The notes beneath the pieces are model-generated. The model made no database searches. It was not told where the DNA came from and worked only from the letters and a program-made list of their open reading frames with translations. Below, in pieces: positions 1 to 8,298 of a stretch of 15,781 bases of DNA (position 1 is its first letter; each line of letters opens with the position of its first letter). Source of the DNA: JBBRFH01 sp038224615 (GTDB taxonomy: Bacteria > Planctomycetota > Phycisphaerae > Tepidisphaerales > Tepidisphaeraceae); NCBI GenBank assembly GCA_038224615.1, contig JBBRFH010000048.1:1-15781 (forward strand), read 5' to 3'. Position numbers and translations under genes: made by a program.

Positions 1-2
1 AA

Positions 3-413
3 ATGGTTCAATTCCAAATCGCGGATCGATGGGCGTCGCTTCCGGTGAGCTGCCCGGTGGATGCGACGGTCAAAGTGGATCTGGCGCTGGAGCAGACGGC
101 GCCACCTCCCGTCGACGGCACCTCGACCGATGCCAAGCGGCCGGTCAACCTCCGGCGTATCGAAAGTGATTCGATCGAGGCGGAAAGCGGCTATCCCGCG
201 CTGTTCGCGCTGGACCGCGGCGAATCGGACGCGATTCATCGGCTGCACCCGCCGCGGTCCGGATCGTCGATCGAATATCCGTCGCCGGTCAGGACCAACA
301 TCATCGTCTACGCCACGCTCGACGGCGCCGCCACCGACACACAAATCACCGACATCACTGCCAAGCAGCAGCACAAGACCATGCTGCGAGCGGTCATCGA
401 GTTGTTGCCATGA
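3..413 (+). CDS. 3' portion of an unrecognised protein gene, coupled to the ABC ATPase
   Basis: An open frame of 136 codons enters from the left edge and stops at TGA 411-413. Its codons are rich in G and C at third positions, as in the neighbouring real genes. The stop overlaps the ATG of the next gene in an ATGA arrangement (410-413), which is typical of translational coupling in an operon. The ATG at position 3 need not be the true start, because no upstream sequence or ribosome binding site is visible. The visible part has no clear membrane segment or signal peptide and contains several acidic and proline-rich stretches. I do not recognise the family. Because the next gene is the ATPase of an ABC-2-type transporter, this could be the C-terminal part of a transporter-associated protein, but that is inference from position only. 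Confidence 0.7.
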   Translation: MVQFQIADRWASLPVSCPVDATVKVDLALEQTAPPPVDGTSTDAKRPVNLRRIESDSIEAESGYPALFALDRGESDAIHRLHPPRSGSSIEYPSPVRTNIIVYATLDGAATDTQITDITAKQQHKTMLRAVIELLP

Positions 414-1411
414 ATGAACCCATGCCCGTGTCCACAGAGTTGCCTGCGAGTGTCGGTGCGGTGGTTGATTCCGCCGCCGAGCCAGTGCTTGAGACGCGGA
501 ATCTCACCCGCACATTCGGCAAGCTGGTCGCGCTGGACGACCTGTCGCTCACGCTCGAGCGCGGCGACGTGTTCGGGTTCATCGGGCCAAACGGCGCAGG
601 CAAGAGCACGACGATGAAGATCCTCGCCGGCCTGCTCGACCCAACGTCTGGCAGCGCGAGAATCCTTGGCAAAGAGGTGAAGAACAACGGCGACTTCGTC
701 CGCCGAAATGTCGGGTATATGCCGGATTTCCTCGGCGTCTACGAAGACCTCAGCGTCACTGAATACCTCGAGTTCTTCGCCAGCGCGTACGGCATCCCCG
801 GACACCAGCGAAACAAGGTCGTCAATGACGTGCTCGAACTGACCGACCTGTCCTACAAGCGCGACGCGCTCGTCGACTCGCTCTCACGCGGGATGACGCA
901 GCGGCTGAGCCTGGCGCGCGTGTTGGTACACGATCCGCCCATCCTCCTGCTCGACGAGCCCGCGTCCGGCCTCGATCCCCGCGCCCGCATCGAGATCCGC
1001 GAGCTGATTCGCGAACTGCAGCGGCTGGGCAAGACGATGATCGTCTCCAGCCACATCCTCTCGGAGCTGGGCGAGTTCTGTAACAAGCTCGGCATCATCG
1101 AACGCGGCAAGCTGCTGGTCTTCGGGACGATTCAAGACCTGATGGTGCAGGCGCGGGCGCATCCGGTGATCTGCGTGAATGTCCTCGACGAGCTCGATCG
1201 CGCGTACGCCGTACTGCGGCGCGACCAGCGCGTAGACAAGGTCGAGATTCGCGACGATCGTCTGCACGTCACGCTGCACGATGCGACGCTGCACCACCAC
1301 TTCCTGGTCGAGCTGCTGGTACACGCAGAGATCAAGCTGCACAGCGTGTCGCCTGAGGAGCTGAAGCTCGAGGACGTCTTTCTGCGGTTGACGAAGGGAA
1401 TCGTGAACTGA
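410..1411 (+). CDS. ABC-2-type transporter ATP-binding protein
   Basis: A 333-residue ATP-binding subunit of an ABC transporter that would power export through a separate membrane permease. Walker A is GPNGAGKST at residues 59-67. The signature is LSRGM at 158-162, a common variant of LSGGQ in the CcmA/ABC-2 group. Walker B is ILLLDEP at 178-184, and the switch histidine is H215 in SSH. After the nucleotide-binding domain there are about 90 residues ending in an LEDVFLRLT motif, seen in many ABC-2-type ATPases. The N-terminal 25 residues are a non-conserved leader. The start at 410 is supported by its ATGA overlap with the upstream stop. No permease is present downstream, so the membrane partner probably lies upstream outside the window. 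The substrate cannot be inferred. Confidence 0.93.
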   Translation: MNEPMPVSTELPASVGAVVDSAAEPVLETRNLTRTFGKLVALDDLSLTLERGDVFGFIGPNGAGKSTTMKILAGLLDPTSGSARILGKEVKNNGDFVRRNVGYMPDFLGVYEDLSVTEYLEFFASAYGIPGHQRNKVVNDVLELTDLSYKRDALVDSLSRGMTQRLSLARVLVHDPPILLLDEPASGLDPRARIEIRELIRELQRLGKTMIVSSHILSELGEFCNKLGIIERGKLLVFGTIQDLMVQARAHPVICVNVLDELDRAYAVLRRDQRVDKVEIRDDRLHVTLHDATLHHHFLVELLVHAEIKLHSVSPEELKLEDVFLRLTKGIVN

Positions 1412-1418
1412 CCAAACG

Positions 1419-1447
1419 AAAAGCCCACGCCGTTCAGGGCGTGGGCC
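1419..1447 (-). terminator. Intrinsic terminator between convergent ABC ATPase and Tad locus
   Basis: A perfect 9-bp stem (1423-1431 with 1438-1446, GCCCACGCC / GGCGTGGGC) closes a 6-nt loop. On the minus strand the stem is followed by TTTTCGTTTGG, a fair U-rich tail, so it is best read as the terminator of the Tad operon just after the lipoprotein stop at 1476. On the plus strand it lies 11 bp after the ABC ATPase stop, but the tail there is CTTGGGG. It could act in both directions, more weakly on the plus strand. Confidence 0.85.
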
Positions 1448-1475
1448 TTGGGGTATCTCCGCTCCGGAAGACCCG

Positions 1476-1991
1476 TTACTTGCTCATCGACGCGGCGGGG
1501 GTGTCACTTGATGCGGAAGAACCCGCGTCGCCGCCGGACTGCTTGGCCAGGCCCTTGAGGCCCTGCACCGCGGGCGTGCCGCCGTTGGGGTTGGCGCCGG
1601 GGGTGACTTCAAAGGCATTGCTCGCCATGCCCTTGTTGGAGAGGAACGTCACGACGCTGGACTCGCGGCTGGCGTAGTCAGCATCCTTGGGGACGTCGAG
1701 GTAGATGGAAACCTTGCCGCGCTCCGGGCCGTACAACATCGCCGACAGCTTCTGCTGGCCGAGCGAGTTGAGGTTGCCGCCTGTGAAGTGGCCGGCGTAC
1801 AGCGTGCCGTCGGCGCGGGCACCGTTGGCCGTCTGCTGGTTGTGATACGCGTCGATGGCCCGCGGCTCGTTGTCGGCCTGGAAGCTGTCGTTGATCGACC
1901 ACTTCGGCTTGGACTGGCCGTTGCAGCCGATGACGATCGCGGCGGCGAAGGCGAGGACGCTGACGTGAATGCGGATGGTGTCGAAAGTCAT
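1476..1991 (-). CDS. Tad-locus lipoprotein of unknown family
   Basis: A 171-residue protein with a lipoprotein signal peptide: a short N-terminus, a hydrophobic core around residues 10-22 and a lipobox ending IVIGC, with lipidated Cys23. It should therefore be membrane-anchored and face the periplasm. The mature part contains GTLYAGHFTGGNLNSLGQQK (about 61-80). It also has a predicted beta/alpha stretch near KVSIYLDVP, and a Gly/Ser/Ala-rich, probably disordered tail after about residue 130. The start ATG is preceded by AAGAGG at good spacing. The gene lies 40 bp after tadC and just before the terminator, so it is very likely the last gene of the Tad operon. By position it could be a pilotin or a functional counterpart of CpaD, but I see no sequence match to CpaD and cannot assign it to a family. 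Confidence 0.85.
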   Translation of the reverse strand: MTFDTIRIHVSVLAFAAAIVIGCNGQSKPKWSINDSFQADNEPRAIDAYHNQQTANGARADGTLYAGHFTGGNLNSLGQQKLSAMLYGPERGKVSIYLDVPKDADYASRESSVVTFLSNKGMASNAFEVTPGANPNGGTPAVQGLKGLAKQSGGDAGSSASSDTPAASMSK

Positions 1992-2031
1992 GATTGTGCC
2001 TCTTAGCTCTTACGTCGGATAGCGGGTCGCG

Positions 2032-2958
2032 CTACTTGAACAGTTCGCTGTTGAACAGCCCCAGGACCGTCGGTCCCGCGAGCACGATGAACGTTGCCGG
2101 GAAGATGAACAGCACAAGCGGAAAGCTCATCTTCACCGCCGCCTTGGCTGCCATCTCTTCGGCGACGTGTTGACGCTTGATCCGGAGTGTTTCGGACTGG
2201 ATGCGCAGTGCGTCGGCGATGCTCGTGCCGAAACGCTCGGCCTGCACCACCATCGCAACGAGTTGCTGAATCGCCATGTTGCCGGTGCGGACGCCCATGT
2301 TCTTCAGCGCTTCCGCTCGGGCCAGGCCGATACGCGTTTCCATGTGCGCGATGCCGAACTCGCGGCTGATGACCGGGTGGGCCAAGGCGAGTTCTTCGCC
2401 GACGCGCTGCATTGCCGCGTCCATGGTTAGCCCGGCTTCGACGCAGACGACCATCAGGTCGAGCGCATCGGGCAGGCCAAGCTGGAGGAACTTCTGATTG
2501 GCGCCGATCTTGCCGCGCAGCCACATCGTCGGCGCCATGTACCCGACCAGTCCGCCCAGCGCCAGGCCGAGCATCAGGTAGTTGGTGGTGTAGCCCACCA
2601 GAGTGCCGACGACTATGCCGCCGATCAGCAGGATAAGCTTGAAGCCGGTGACGGCGCGAATGGCGGCCGGCGAGTAGATGCCGGCCATCGCCAGTTGTTT
2701 ACGAATGCTCGACTGCTTCTCTCGCGTCTTGGGCATGAACGGCGATGCCGCCGCCTGTCCGACCAATGAAGCGAGATCGCGCACCTTGAACGAGTGTTCC
2801 GGCACGACCACGGCCTGGCTGTCCGCCGGCCGCTCATTGCGCAAGCGGGCGGTGAGCTTGTTTCCGCCCTTGCCCATCGCCAGTTTCGACAGGTAGAACG
2901 CCAGGCAACCGGCGGCACCCGTCATGCTGAACAGAAATAGCAGTTGATGGCTGGTCAT
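2032..2958 (-). CDS. tadC: Tad pilus inner-membrane platform protein TadC
   Basis: A 308-residue member of the T2SSF (GspF) family and one of the two platform proteins on which the CpaF ATPase acts. It has an N-terminal membrane helix (about 5-27), a basic cytoplasmic stretch, and a pair of helices around 105-147. The conserved cytoplasmic domain begins LPDALDLMVVCVEAGLTMDA (about 162-181), and a final helix lies near 281-300. The motif LxDxLxLMxxxxEAGL is characteristic of TadB/TadC. The start lies 6 bp beyond the tadB stop, with AGGTG just upstream inside the end of tadB, so the two genes are probably coupled. The tadB-then-tadC order in the direction of transcription is the usual one. Confidence 0.95.
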   Translation of the reverse strand: MTSHQLLFLFSMTGAAGCLAFYLSKLAMGKGGNKLTARLRNERPADSQAVVVPEHSFKVRDLASLVGQAAASPFMPKTREKQSSIRKQLAMAGIYSPAAIRAVTGFKLILLIGGIVVGTLVGYTTNYLMLGLALGGLVGYMAPTMWLRGKIGANQKFLQLGLPDALDLMVVCVEAGLTMDAAMQRVGEELALAHPVISREFGIAHMETRIGLARAEALKNMGVRTGNMAIQQLVAMVVQAERFGTSIADALRIQSETLRIKRQHVAEEMAAKAAVKMSFPLVLFIFPATFIVLAGPTVLGLFNSELFK

Positions 2959-2964
2959 GGTTTT

Positions 2965-3927
2965 TTACACCTGGACAGTGGTAATTTTGCGGATCACGAA
3001 CAGGCCGATGAGCTGCAGCGTAAACGCGCCGCCGAGCATCACCATGCCGATCGTCTGCTCCAGCAGTCGGCTGGCGTATTCCTTGTTGATGCAGTAGCTG
3101 ACCACGAACATCACCGCCGGGAACGCCGCGAGGATGTATCCGGTGAAGCGACCTTCGGCGGTCTTGGCCTTGACGTGCTGCTGCAGACGCACGCGGTGGC
3201 GGATCATCGCGCCAATGTTGCCGAGCACCTCGCTCAGATCGCCGCCCGTCTGGCGCTGGATCAGAACGGCGGTCACGAAGAACGCGAAGTCGGTGGATTC
3301 GACACGGTCGACCGCCGCCCGCAGGCAGTCCTCCAGCGACGCGCCAAGCGAATGCTGCTCGTACACCCGGCGGAACTCGCCGGAGATCGGTTGCGGAAGT
3401 TCGTCGGCCATCAACTGAAAGCCCGTCGACATCGAGTGGCCGGCACGCAGGGCACGGGACAGGAAGTCCAGCGCGTCGGGCAACTGGTCGGCGATCAGCC
3501 GCTGTCGGCGGTTCCGCTTGTTGATCAGCACCAGGAACGGCACCGCCCCGCCGAGGATGCAGGCGACGAGCGACACCACTAGCCCGGTCGTGATCAGGAA
3601 CACTATGAACATCGTGCCAACGCCCGACGCCACGACGACCCACAGGAATTTCTGCAGAGTCAGGTTCGGAACCGACTGCAGCAGGATTCGGTTGACTTCG
3701 TGGAAAAGCTCGAACCGTCCCAGCAAGCCGTGTACATCGTCAAGGCCCGTGCGACGGCGAATGCTCTTGGCAAGGCTCGATTGAACATCGTGTTCGAGCG
3801 ACTTCGCCAGCCGGTCTTTAAGACGGGCGTTGTCGAGATTGAAGAAGCCGCGCAGCGTGTTCCACATGCCGATCAGGCCGAGGATCACGGTCGAGGCGAC
3901 GAGGATGGGAAAGGCAAGTGCGACCAT
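2965..3927 (-). CDS. tadB: Tad pilus inner-membrane platform protein TadB
   Basis: A 320-residue T2SSF-family protein that partners TadC in the pilus assembly platform. A membrane helix lies near residues 3-22 and a helix pair around 94-135. The conserved cytoplasmic domain begins near LPDALDFLSRALRAGHSMST (about 149-168). It contains the TGGDLSEVLGNIG motif typical of TadB, and two C-terminal helices follow (about 265-310). The length is normal. The ATG at 3927 lacks a recognisable SD: the preceding bases on the coding strand read ACTATCAACCAACGCC. A long imperfect hairpin lies in the 93-bp gap between cpaF and this start, so translation here may be inefficient or structure-dependent. Confidence 0.95.
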   Translation of the reverse strand: MVALAFPILVASTVILGLIGMWNTLRGFFNLDNARLKDRLAKSLEHDVQSSLAKSIRRRTGLDDVHGLLGRFELFHEVNRILLQSVPNLTLQKFLWVVVASGVGTMFIVFLITTGLVVSLVACILGGAVPFLVLINKRNRRQRLIADQLPDALDFLSRALRAGHSMSTGFQLMADELPQPISGEFRRVYEQHSLGASLEDCLRAAVDRVESTDFAFFVTAVLIQRQTGGDLSEVLGNIGAMIRHRVRLQQHVKAKTAEGRFTGYILAAFPAVMFVVSYCINKEYASRLLEQTIGMVMLGGAFTLQLIGLFVIRKITTVQV

Positions 3928-3940
3928 GGCGTTGGTTGAT

Positions 3941-4015
3941 AGTCGATCGTTGGTAGCCGATGGCGGCAGGCATTGATTGCTTCTGCTACCGACTACCGGC
4001 TAACGACCATCGACT
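3941..4015 (-). repeat. Imperfect inverted repeat between cpaF and tadB
   Basis: The arms 3941-3969 and 3983-4015 pair imperfectly around a 13-nt loop. The outermost 7 bp match perfectly (AGTCGAT with ATCGACT), and further blocks TAGCCG/CGGCTA and GCAG/CTGC also pair. The rest of the arms are related variants of GTAGTCGG-like words. There is no U-tract on either strand, so it is not a typical intrinsic terminator. It could be a degenerate dispersed repeat or an RNA element that modulates expression of tadB relative to cpaF. Confidence 0.6.
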
Positions 4016-4020
4016 TCTCC

Positions 4021-5463
4021 TTAGTTGTGCGGCGTGTCCATCACGCGCCGTCCGAACAAATCAGCGGGCAAACGGATGCCGCGGTGCTCGATGCGATCGG
4101 CGCACTTCGGTCGAATGCCGTTGCACACGAAGTGCCCCACCGCATGACCCTCGCCGTCGACGCCCTTCTGCTCGAACACGAACAGGTCGTGCATCTGGAC
4201 GACGTCGCCTTCCATGCCGGTGATCTCGGTGACGCGCGTCACACGACGCTTGCCACCGACCAGGCGGTTGGCCTGGATGACGATGTTCACGGCCGACGCG
4301 ATCTGTGATCGCAGGGCCTTGGGCGGAATATCAAAGCCGGCCATCGCGACCATGACTTCCAACCGGCTCATGGCGTCGCGCGGGTTGTTCGCGTGGATCG
4401 TGGTCATTGAGCCGTCATGGCCGGTGTTCATCGCCTGGAGCATGTCCAGCGATTCGCCGCCACGACACTCGCCGATGATCACGCGATCGGGACGCATACG
4501 CAGACAGTTCTTCACCAGGTCACGGGCGTTGATTTCGCCTTTGCCTTCGATGTTCGACGGACGCGTTTCCAGTCGCACCACATGCGGCTGCTGCAACTGC
4601 AGTTCGGCCGCATCTTCGATGGTGATGACGCGCTCGTCGGACGGGATGTAGCGACTCAGGCAGTTGAGCAGCGTCGTCTTTCCCGAGCCGGTACCGCCTG
4701 AAATGATGATGTTGCAGCGCGACTGCACGGCGGCGGCGAGGAAATCCATCACCGGGGGCGGGAACGCGCCGTGGCGGATCAGGTCTTCGAGCTGAAGCGG
4801 CTTGGAGCCGAACCGGCGAATGCTCATCGCCGGCCCGTCCAGCGCCAGCGGCGGGATGATCGCGTTCACGCGGCTGCCGTCGGCAAGACGCGCGTCGCAC
4901 ATCGGCATCGTCTCGTCGATACGACGGCCGACGGCACCGACGATGCGGTCGATGATCTGACGCAGATGCGCGTTGTCACGGAAACGCACCTCCGACAACT
5001 CCACGCGGCCTCGACGCTCGACATAGACGCGGTCAAATCGGTTGACGAGGATGTCGCTGACGGTCTGGTCCTTCAGCAGCGTCTCGAGCGGGCCGAGGCC
5101 GAACGTTTCGTCCAGCACCTCGTCCATCAGTCGCTCTTGCTCCGACGAGCTGAGCAGGCCCTTTTCGTTCTGGCACAATTCCTTGATCAGGATGCGGACT
5201 TCCTGGCGGACCACGTCAGGCGGCATCGAGCGCAGCCCTTGCACGTCCAGGCGCTCCACCAACTGCTGGTGGATCTTCACCTTCAGCATCGCCATGTAGA
5301 CCTGGCGCTCGCTCGGCGGCGCCGGGGCGACGATGCTCGGGCGCGTCGGCGCGGTCATCGCCGGCCGGGGCGCCGCCTCGGGCGATGCGATCAGCTTCGA
5401 GGCCACGGGCGCCTCGGGCGTCGTCGGCGAAACGGCAGTTGGTGTACGGCTGAACAGACCCAT
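4021..5463 (-). CDS. cpaF: Tad pilus motor ATPase CpaF/TadA
   Basis: A 480-residue secretion-type ATPase that drives Flp pilus assembly. Residues 1-55 form an Ala/Pro-rich linker, followed by the CpaF helical N-terminal domain and then the RecA-like core. Walker A is GGTGSGKTT (about 256-264), the Asp box lies in TIEDAAELQL (E283/D284), Walker B is RVIIGECRGGE (about 327-337), and the His box is GHDGSMTTIHAN (about 348-359). The C-terminal LPADLF region is typical of CpaF. I chose ATG 5463 because GGGAG lies 8 nt upstream. The longer frame from GTG 5472 would put that SD directly against its start. The gene follows cpaE by 37 bp. All catalytic motifs are intact. Confidence 0.97.
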   Translation of the reverse strand: MGLFSRTPTAVSPTTPEAPVASKLIASPEAAPRPAMTAPTRPSIVAPAPPSERQVYMAMLKVKIHQQLVERLDVQGLRSMPPDVVRQEVRILIKELCQNEKGLLSSSEQERLMDEVLDETFGLGPLETLLKDQTVSDILVNRFDRVYVERRGRVELSEVRFRDNAHLRQIIDRIVGAVGRRIDETMPMCDARLADGSRVNAIIPPLALDGPAMSIRRFGSKPLQLEDLIRHGAFPPPVMDFLAAAVQSRCNIIISGGTGSGKTTLLNCLSRYIPSDERVITIEDAAELQLQQPHVVRLETRPSNIEGKGEINARDLVKNCLRMRPDRVIIGECRGGESLDMLQAMNTGHDGSMTTIHANNPRDAMSRLEVMVAMAGFDIPPKALRSQIASAVNIVIQANRLVGGKRRVTRVTEITGMEGDVVQMHDLFVFEQKGVDGEGHAVGHFVCNGIRPKCADRIEHRGIRLPADLFGRRVMDTPHN

Positions 5464-5500
5464 GTGTTTCACTCCCGAGCGAACGTCCTGGTCAATCCAC

Positions 5501-6634
5501 TCACGCGGCCTGCGCGACCTGCTTGCCCATCAGGAACTGCCCGAACTCGCTGATGCACTGGCTCAGCTCGGCGCGGGGGGTGCTGATGACGAACGGCTCG
5601 CCGTAGTTGATCGCCCCGATCGCCGTCTTGAAATCGTTGGGGATCAGCCAGGAGATTTTCAGCCCCAGCGATCGCTCGACTTCCGTCGGGTCGATGTCCC
5701 ACCCCTTCTTCACGAAGCGGTTGACGACGATCTTGATCTTGCTCCCCTCGACGCCCATCCGGCGCAGCGCGCCGACGAAGCGTTCGGCATTCTTCGCCGA
5801 AGGAACATTGAGCTGCATGATGATCAGGTTGGTATCGGCCGACTGCAGCGTCGTCGAGTGCATCGGGTCGACGCTCATCGGTGAGTCGATCACCACCGCG
5901 TCGAACATGCGGCCGAGAATGTTCAGCAGTCGCACGATGCCCGGCTGACTCACACGCTGCGTGTCCTCGATCAGGTCCGGACGCGCCAGCAGTGCGACAT
6001 TGCTCCGCTTGTGCGTCCACAGCGCGTTGTCCAGCAACTGGCGGTCGACGCGCTCGGCCGACTGCATGACGTCGGCAATGGTGTAGCGCGGGCGGGCGTC
6101 GAAGTAGCCGGCGACTCCGCCGCAGGTCAGGTCCATGTCGATCAGCGCCGTGCGACGGCCTTGGCCGAGCGAGGCGGCAAGGTTGCACGCGATCGTCGTC
6201 GCGCCGCAGCCGCCCTGGGTCGGGATGATGTTGATGAGCTTGGCCCGCTTGCCCATGCCATGGACGGCGGCCAAGCGTTCGAGCGCCGATGTGAAGCGCT
6301 GTTCGTTGATCGGCAGCGGCACGAACTCGCGCACGCCCAGCGCCATCGCTTCCATCAACAGGTTCGGGTCGAGGATCTGGCTCAACACGAAGAAGCTGAT
6401 GTTGTGGTACTGGCGCGGGAGATGGCCGATCTTGCGGAGATTGTCCATCGCGCCGGGATCGAGGTTGATGACCACCATCTGCGGAGCATCCGCGCGGCTG
6501 AGGACGGCATCCAGCCCCTCGACGGTGGCCATTTGCGCCGTCACCGTCACGCCGAAGGTAGTCATGAAGCCCGCCATCTCCTGGCGATTGGTTTCATCCG
6601 CGTCAACGATTACACAGTTCAGTTGCACAAGCAT
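5501..6634 (-). CDS. cpaE: Tad pilus assembly protein CpaE (degenerate receiver plus MinD-like ATPase)
   Basis: A 377-residue protein. Residues 1-120 form a receiver-like fold (begins VQLNCVIVDADE). The motif near the fifth strand reads FVPLP, so the usual Lys of receivers is replaced, and the domain is probably not a normal phosphoacceptor. The rest is a MinD/ParA-type P-loop domain. Its deviant Walker A is TQGGCGATT (139-147), lacking both the signature Lys and the GK Lys, and Walker A' is LIDMDLT (164-170). Loss of the GK lysine is known in the CpaE family, whose members localise the Tad machine at the pole in Caulobacter. The start at 6634 is preceded by GGGA with 8-nt spacing; the longer frame begins with TTG 6673 and has no SD. 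It sits between cpaC and cpaF. Confidence 0.94.
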   Translation of the reverse strand: MLVQLNCVIVDADETNRQEMAGFMTTFGVTVTAQMATVEGLDAVLSRADAPQMVVINLDPGAMDNLRKIGHLPRQYHNISFFVLSQILDPNLLMEAMALGVREFVPLPINEQRFTSALERLAAVHGMGKRAKLINIIPTQGGCGATTIACNLAASLGQGRRTALIDMDLTCGGVAGYFDARPRYTIADVMQSAERVDRQLLDNALWTHKRSNVALLARPDLIEDTQRVSQPGIVRLLNILGRMFDAVVIDSPMSVDPMHSTTLQSADTNLIIMQLNVPSAKNAERFVGALRRMGVEGSKIKIVVNRFVKKGWDIDPTEVERSLGLKISWLIPNDFKTAIGAINYGEPFVISTPRAELSQCISEFGQFLMGKQVAQAA

Positions 6635-6687
6635 GGCATAGTTCCCGGACGAAGGATCACACAGTCGGACCAAACGGCTTACACGTC

Positions 6688-8247
6688 TTATTTCGTATCG
6701 ACCGAAGCGACCGCCGGCTGAACCGACGGTTCACCGAAGCCGGTCGGGCCGACGTAGCGCGGGGCGGGCAGGTCGGTCTTGGGCGTTTCGCCCTTATCGG
6801 TCACGCGCGGCCCGCCGATGTCACCGAGGCCGAACAACTGGGCCTCGTTGGGGTAGCGCCAGTTCTCGCCGGGGGGCGACGGGAGCTGGCCGGGGTTCAT
6901 GGCCTGGACCAGACGCGGGGTCACGAGGATGACAAGCTCCGTTTCAGAACGCGAGTAGCTGACGTTGCGAAACATCGCACCGATGATGGGTAGGTCCGAT
7001 AGCCCCGGCGTGCCGGTACTGCGGGCGTTGACCGACCGCTGCAAGAGGCCGGCGAGGGCGAGGGTCTGCCCTTCGCTCATTTCCACGATCGAACTCACCT
7101 TGCGGGTCTTGAGGCCCGGCACTGCCTGGCCATTGACGCTCGTCGTGTTGTTGTAGTCCAGCTCCGACACTTCCGGCATCACTTTCATCCGGATGCGGCC
7201 GTCACCGAGGACGACGGCGTTGTATTTCAGGCGGACGCCGAACTCTTTGTATTCGATAGTGATGGTGCTCGACCCACCGGCGCCGGCCTGGGGCACAGGG
7301 ATCGGGATCTCACCGCCGGCGAGGAATTCCGCGTCCTCGCCGCTGATGGCGACGAGATTAGGCTCGGCCAGCGTGCGGGCCAGCGAATTGGCCTTCACCG
7401 CCGACAGAAATGCTTCAAACGCCATCCCCCCGAGGTTGCCGCTGCCGAACAGCGTCACTCCCGAGCCGAGCGCGTAGTCCTTGCCTGCCGACATTGCCCC
7501 GATCGGACTGTTGAGCGGCCCGTTGACCGACCCGATGGTGGAACCTCCGTCGGTGAAGAGCGTGCTGAAGCCGAGCTGATTGCTAGCCGCGCGGTTCATT
7601 TCGATGAACTGCACTGCCAACATGATCTGCTGCCCGCCGCCTACTTCCAGGAAATTGATCACGTCCTTGGTGTAGGCCTCGGCGACACGCTGCGCCTGCT
7701 CGGCGACCTTCAGGTTCGGCACGCGTCCCTTGAGCGTGACCTGCCCATTGAGCACGCTGATCTCGATCGGCGCGTCGGGGAAGGCCTTCTTGAACTCGTC
7801 GCGAATCGCCTGCAGGTCGAACGTCACCGTGATGTCGATGACCTGCGACTCTTCCTTTTCGTTCCACACGATGATCTGCGTGGACCCGAACTTCTTGCCG
7901 GTGACCAGCAGCGTCGAAGGCCCGACGGCGGTGACGTCGGCGATGTCGGGCTGGCCGATGCTGAAGCGCTTGTATTTGTCCTTGGTGGTGACGACGGCGG
8001 TCTTGTTGATCGACAGCTCCAGGCGGCCGTTGGCGTCGACACCGGTCTCGACCAGGGCACCGGCGGCTTGTGCGACGTTGGTCGGGGCGGCGGTGAAGCC
8101 GACGGCACTGAGCGCCGCATTCGCCTTGGCGGTGCCGGTCAGATTGTCGGCGGCGGCGGCAGTCGCGGCGGCGCCGGCGGTGATCGCCACCGTCCAACGC
8201 ACGGCCTGCTTCAGGATCGATTGGTTGCGAGTTTCGTTTTGCATCAT
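6688..8247 (-). CDS. cpaC: Tad pilus outer-membrane secretin CpaC/RcpA
   Basis: A 519-residue secretin that forms the outer-membrane channel for the Flp pilus. A Sec-type signal peptide covers about residues 1-33 and is followed by a low-complexity Ala-rich segment. Next come the T2SS/T3SS pilus N-terminal domain (about 75-142, with VTTKDKYKRFSIGQPDIADV) and a BON-like domain (about 145-192). The secretin domain (about 205-450) contains GGEIPIPVPQ, VSSIVEMSEGQTLALAGLLQ, LSDLPIIGAMFR and TELVILVTPRLV. The tail NPGQLPSPPGENW resembles the CpaC C-terminus. Two ATGs are adjacent at 8247 and 8244. GAGG lies 3 nt before the first and 6 nt before the second, so the second may be the true start. It follows cpaB by 51 bp. 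Confidence 0.96.
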   Translation of the reverse strand: MMQNETRNQSILKQAVRWTVAITAGAAATAAAADNLTGTAKANAALSAVGFTAAPTNVAQAAGALVETGVDANGRLELSINKTAVVTTKDKYKRFSIGQPDIADVTAVGPSTLLVTGKKFGSTQIIVWNEKEESQVIDITVTFDLQAIRDEFKKAFPDAPIEISVLNGQVTLKGRVPNLKVAEQAQRVAEAYTKDVINFLEVGGGQQIMLAVQFIEMNRAASNQLGFSTLFTDGGSTIGSVNGPLNSPIGAMSAGKDYALGSGVTLFGSGNLGGMAFEAFLSAVKANSLARTLAEPNLVAISGEDAEFLAGGEIPIPVPQAGAGGSSTITIEYKEFGVRLKYNAVVLGDGRIRMKVMPEVSELDYNNTTSVNGQAVPGLKTRKVSSIVEMSEGQTLALAGLLQRSVNARSTGTPGLSDLPIIGAMFRNVSYSRSETELVILVTPRLVQAMNPGQLPSPPGENWRYPNEAQLFGLGDIGGPRVTDKGETPKTDLPAPRYVGPTGFGEPSVQPAVASVDTK

Positions 8248-8298
8248 GAGCCTCGGTTTCTTCGTCTGGCGTTCGCTCTGAAGGTCGCGGTGCGCGGG

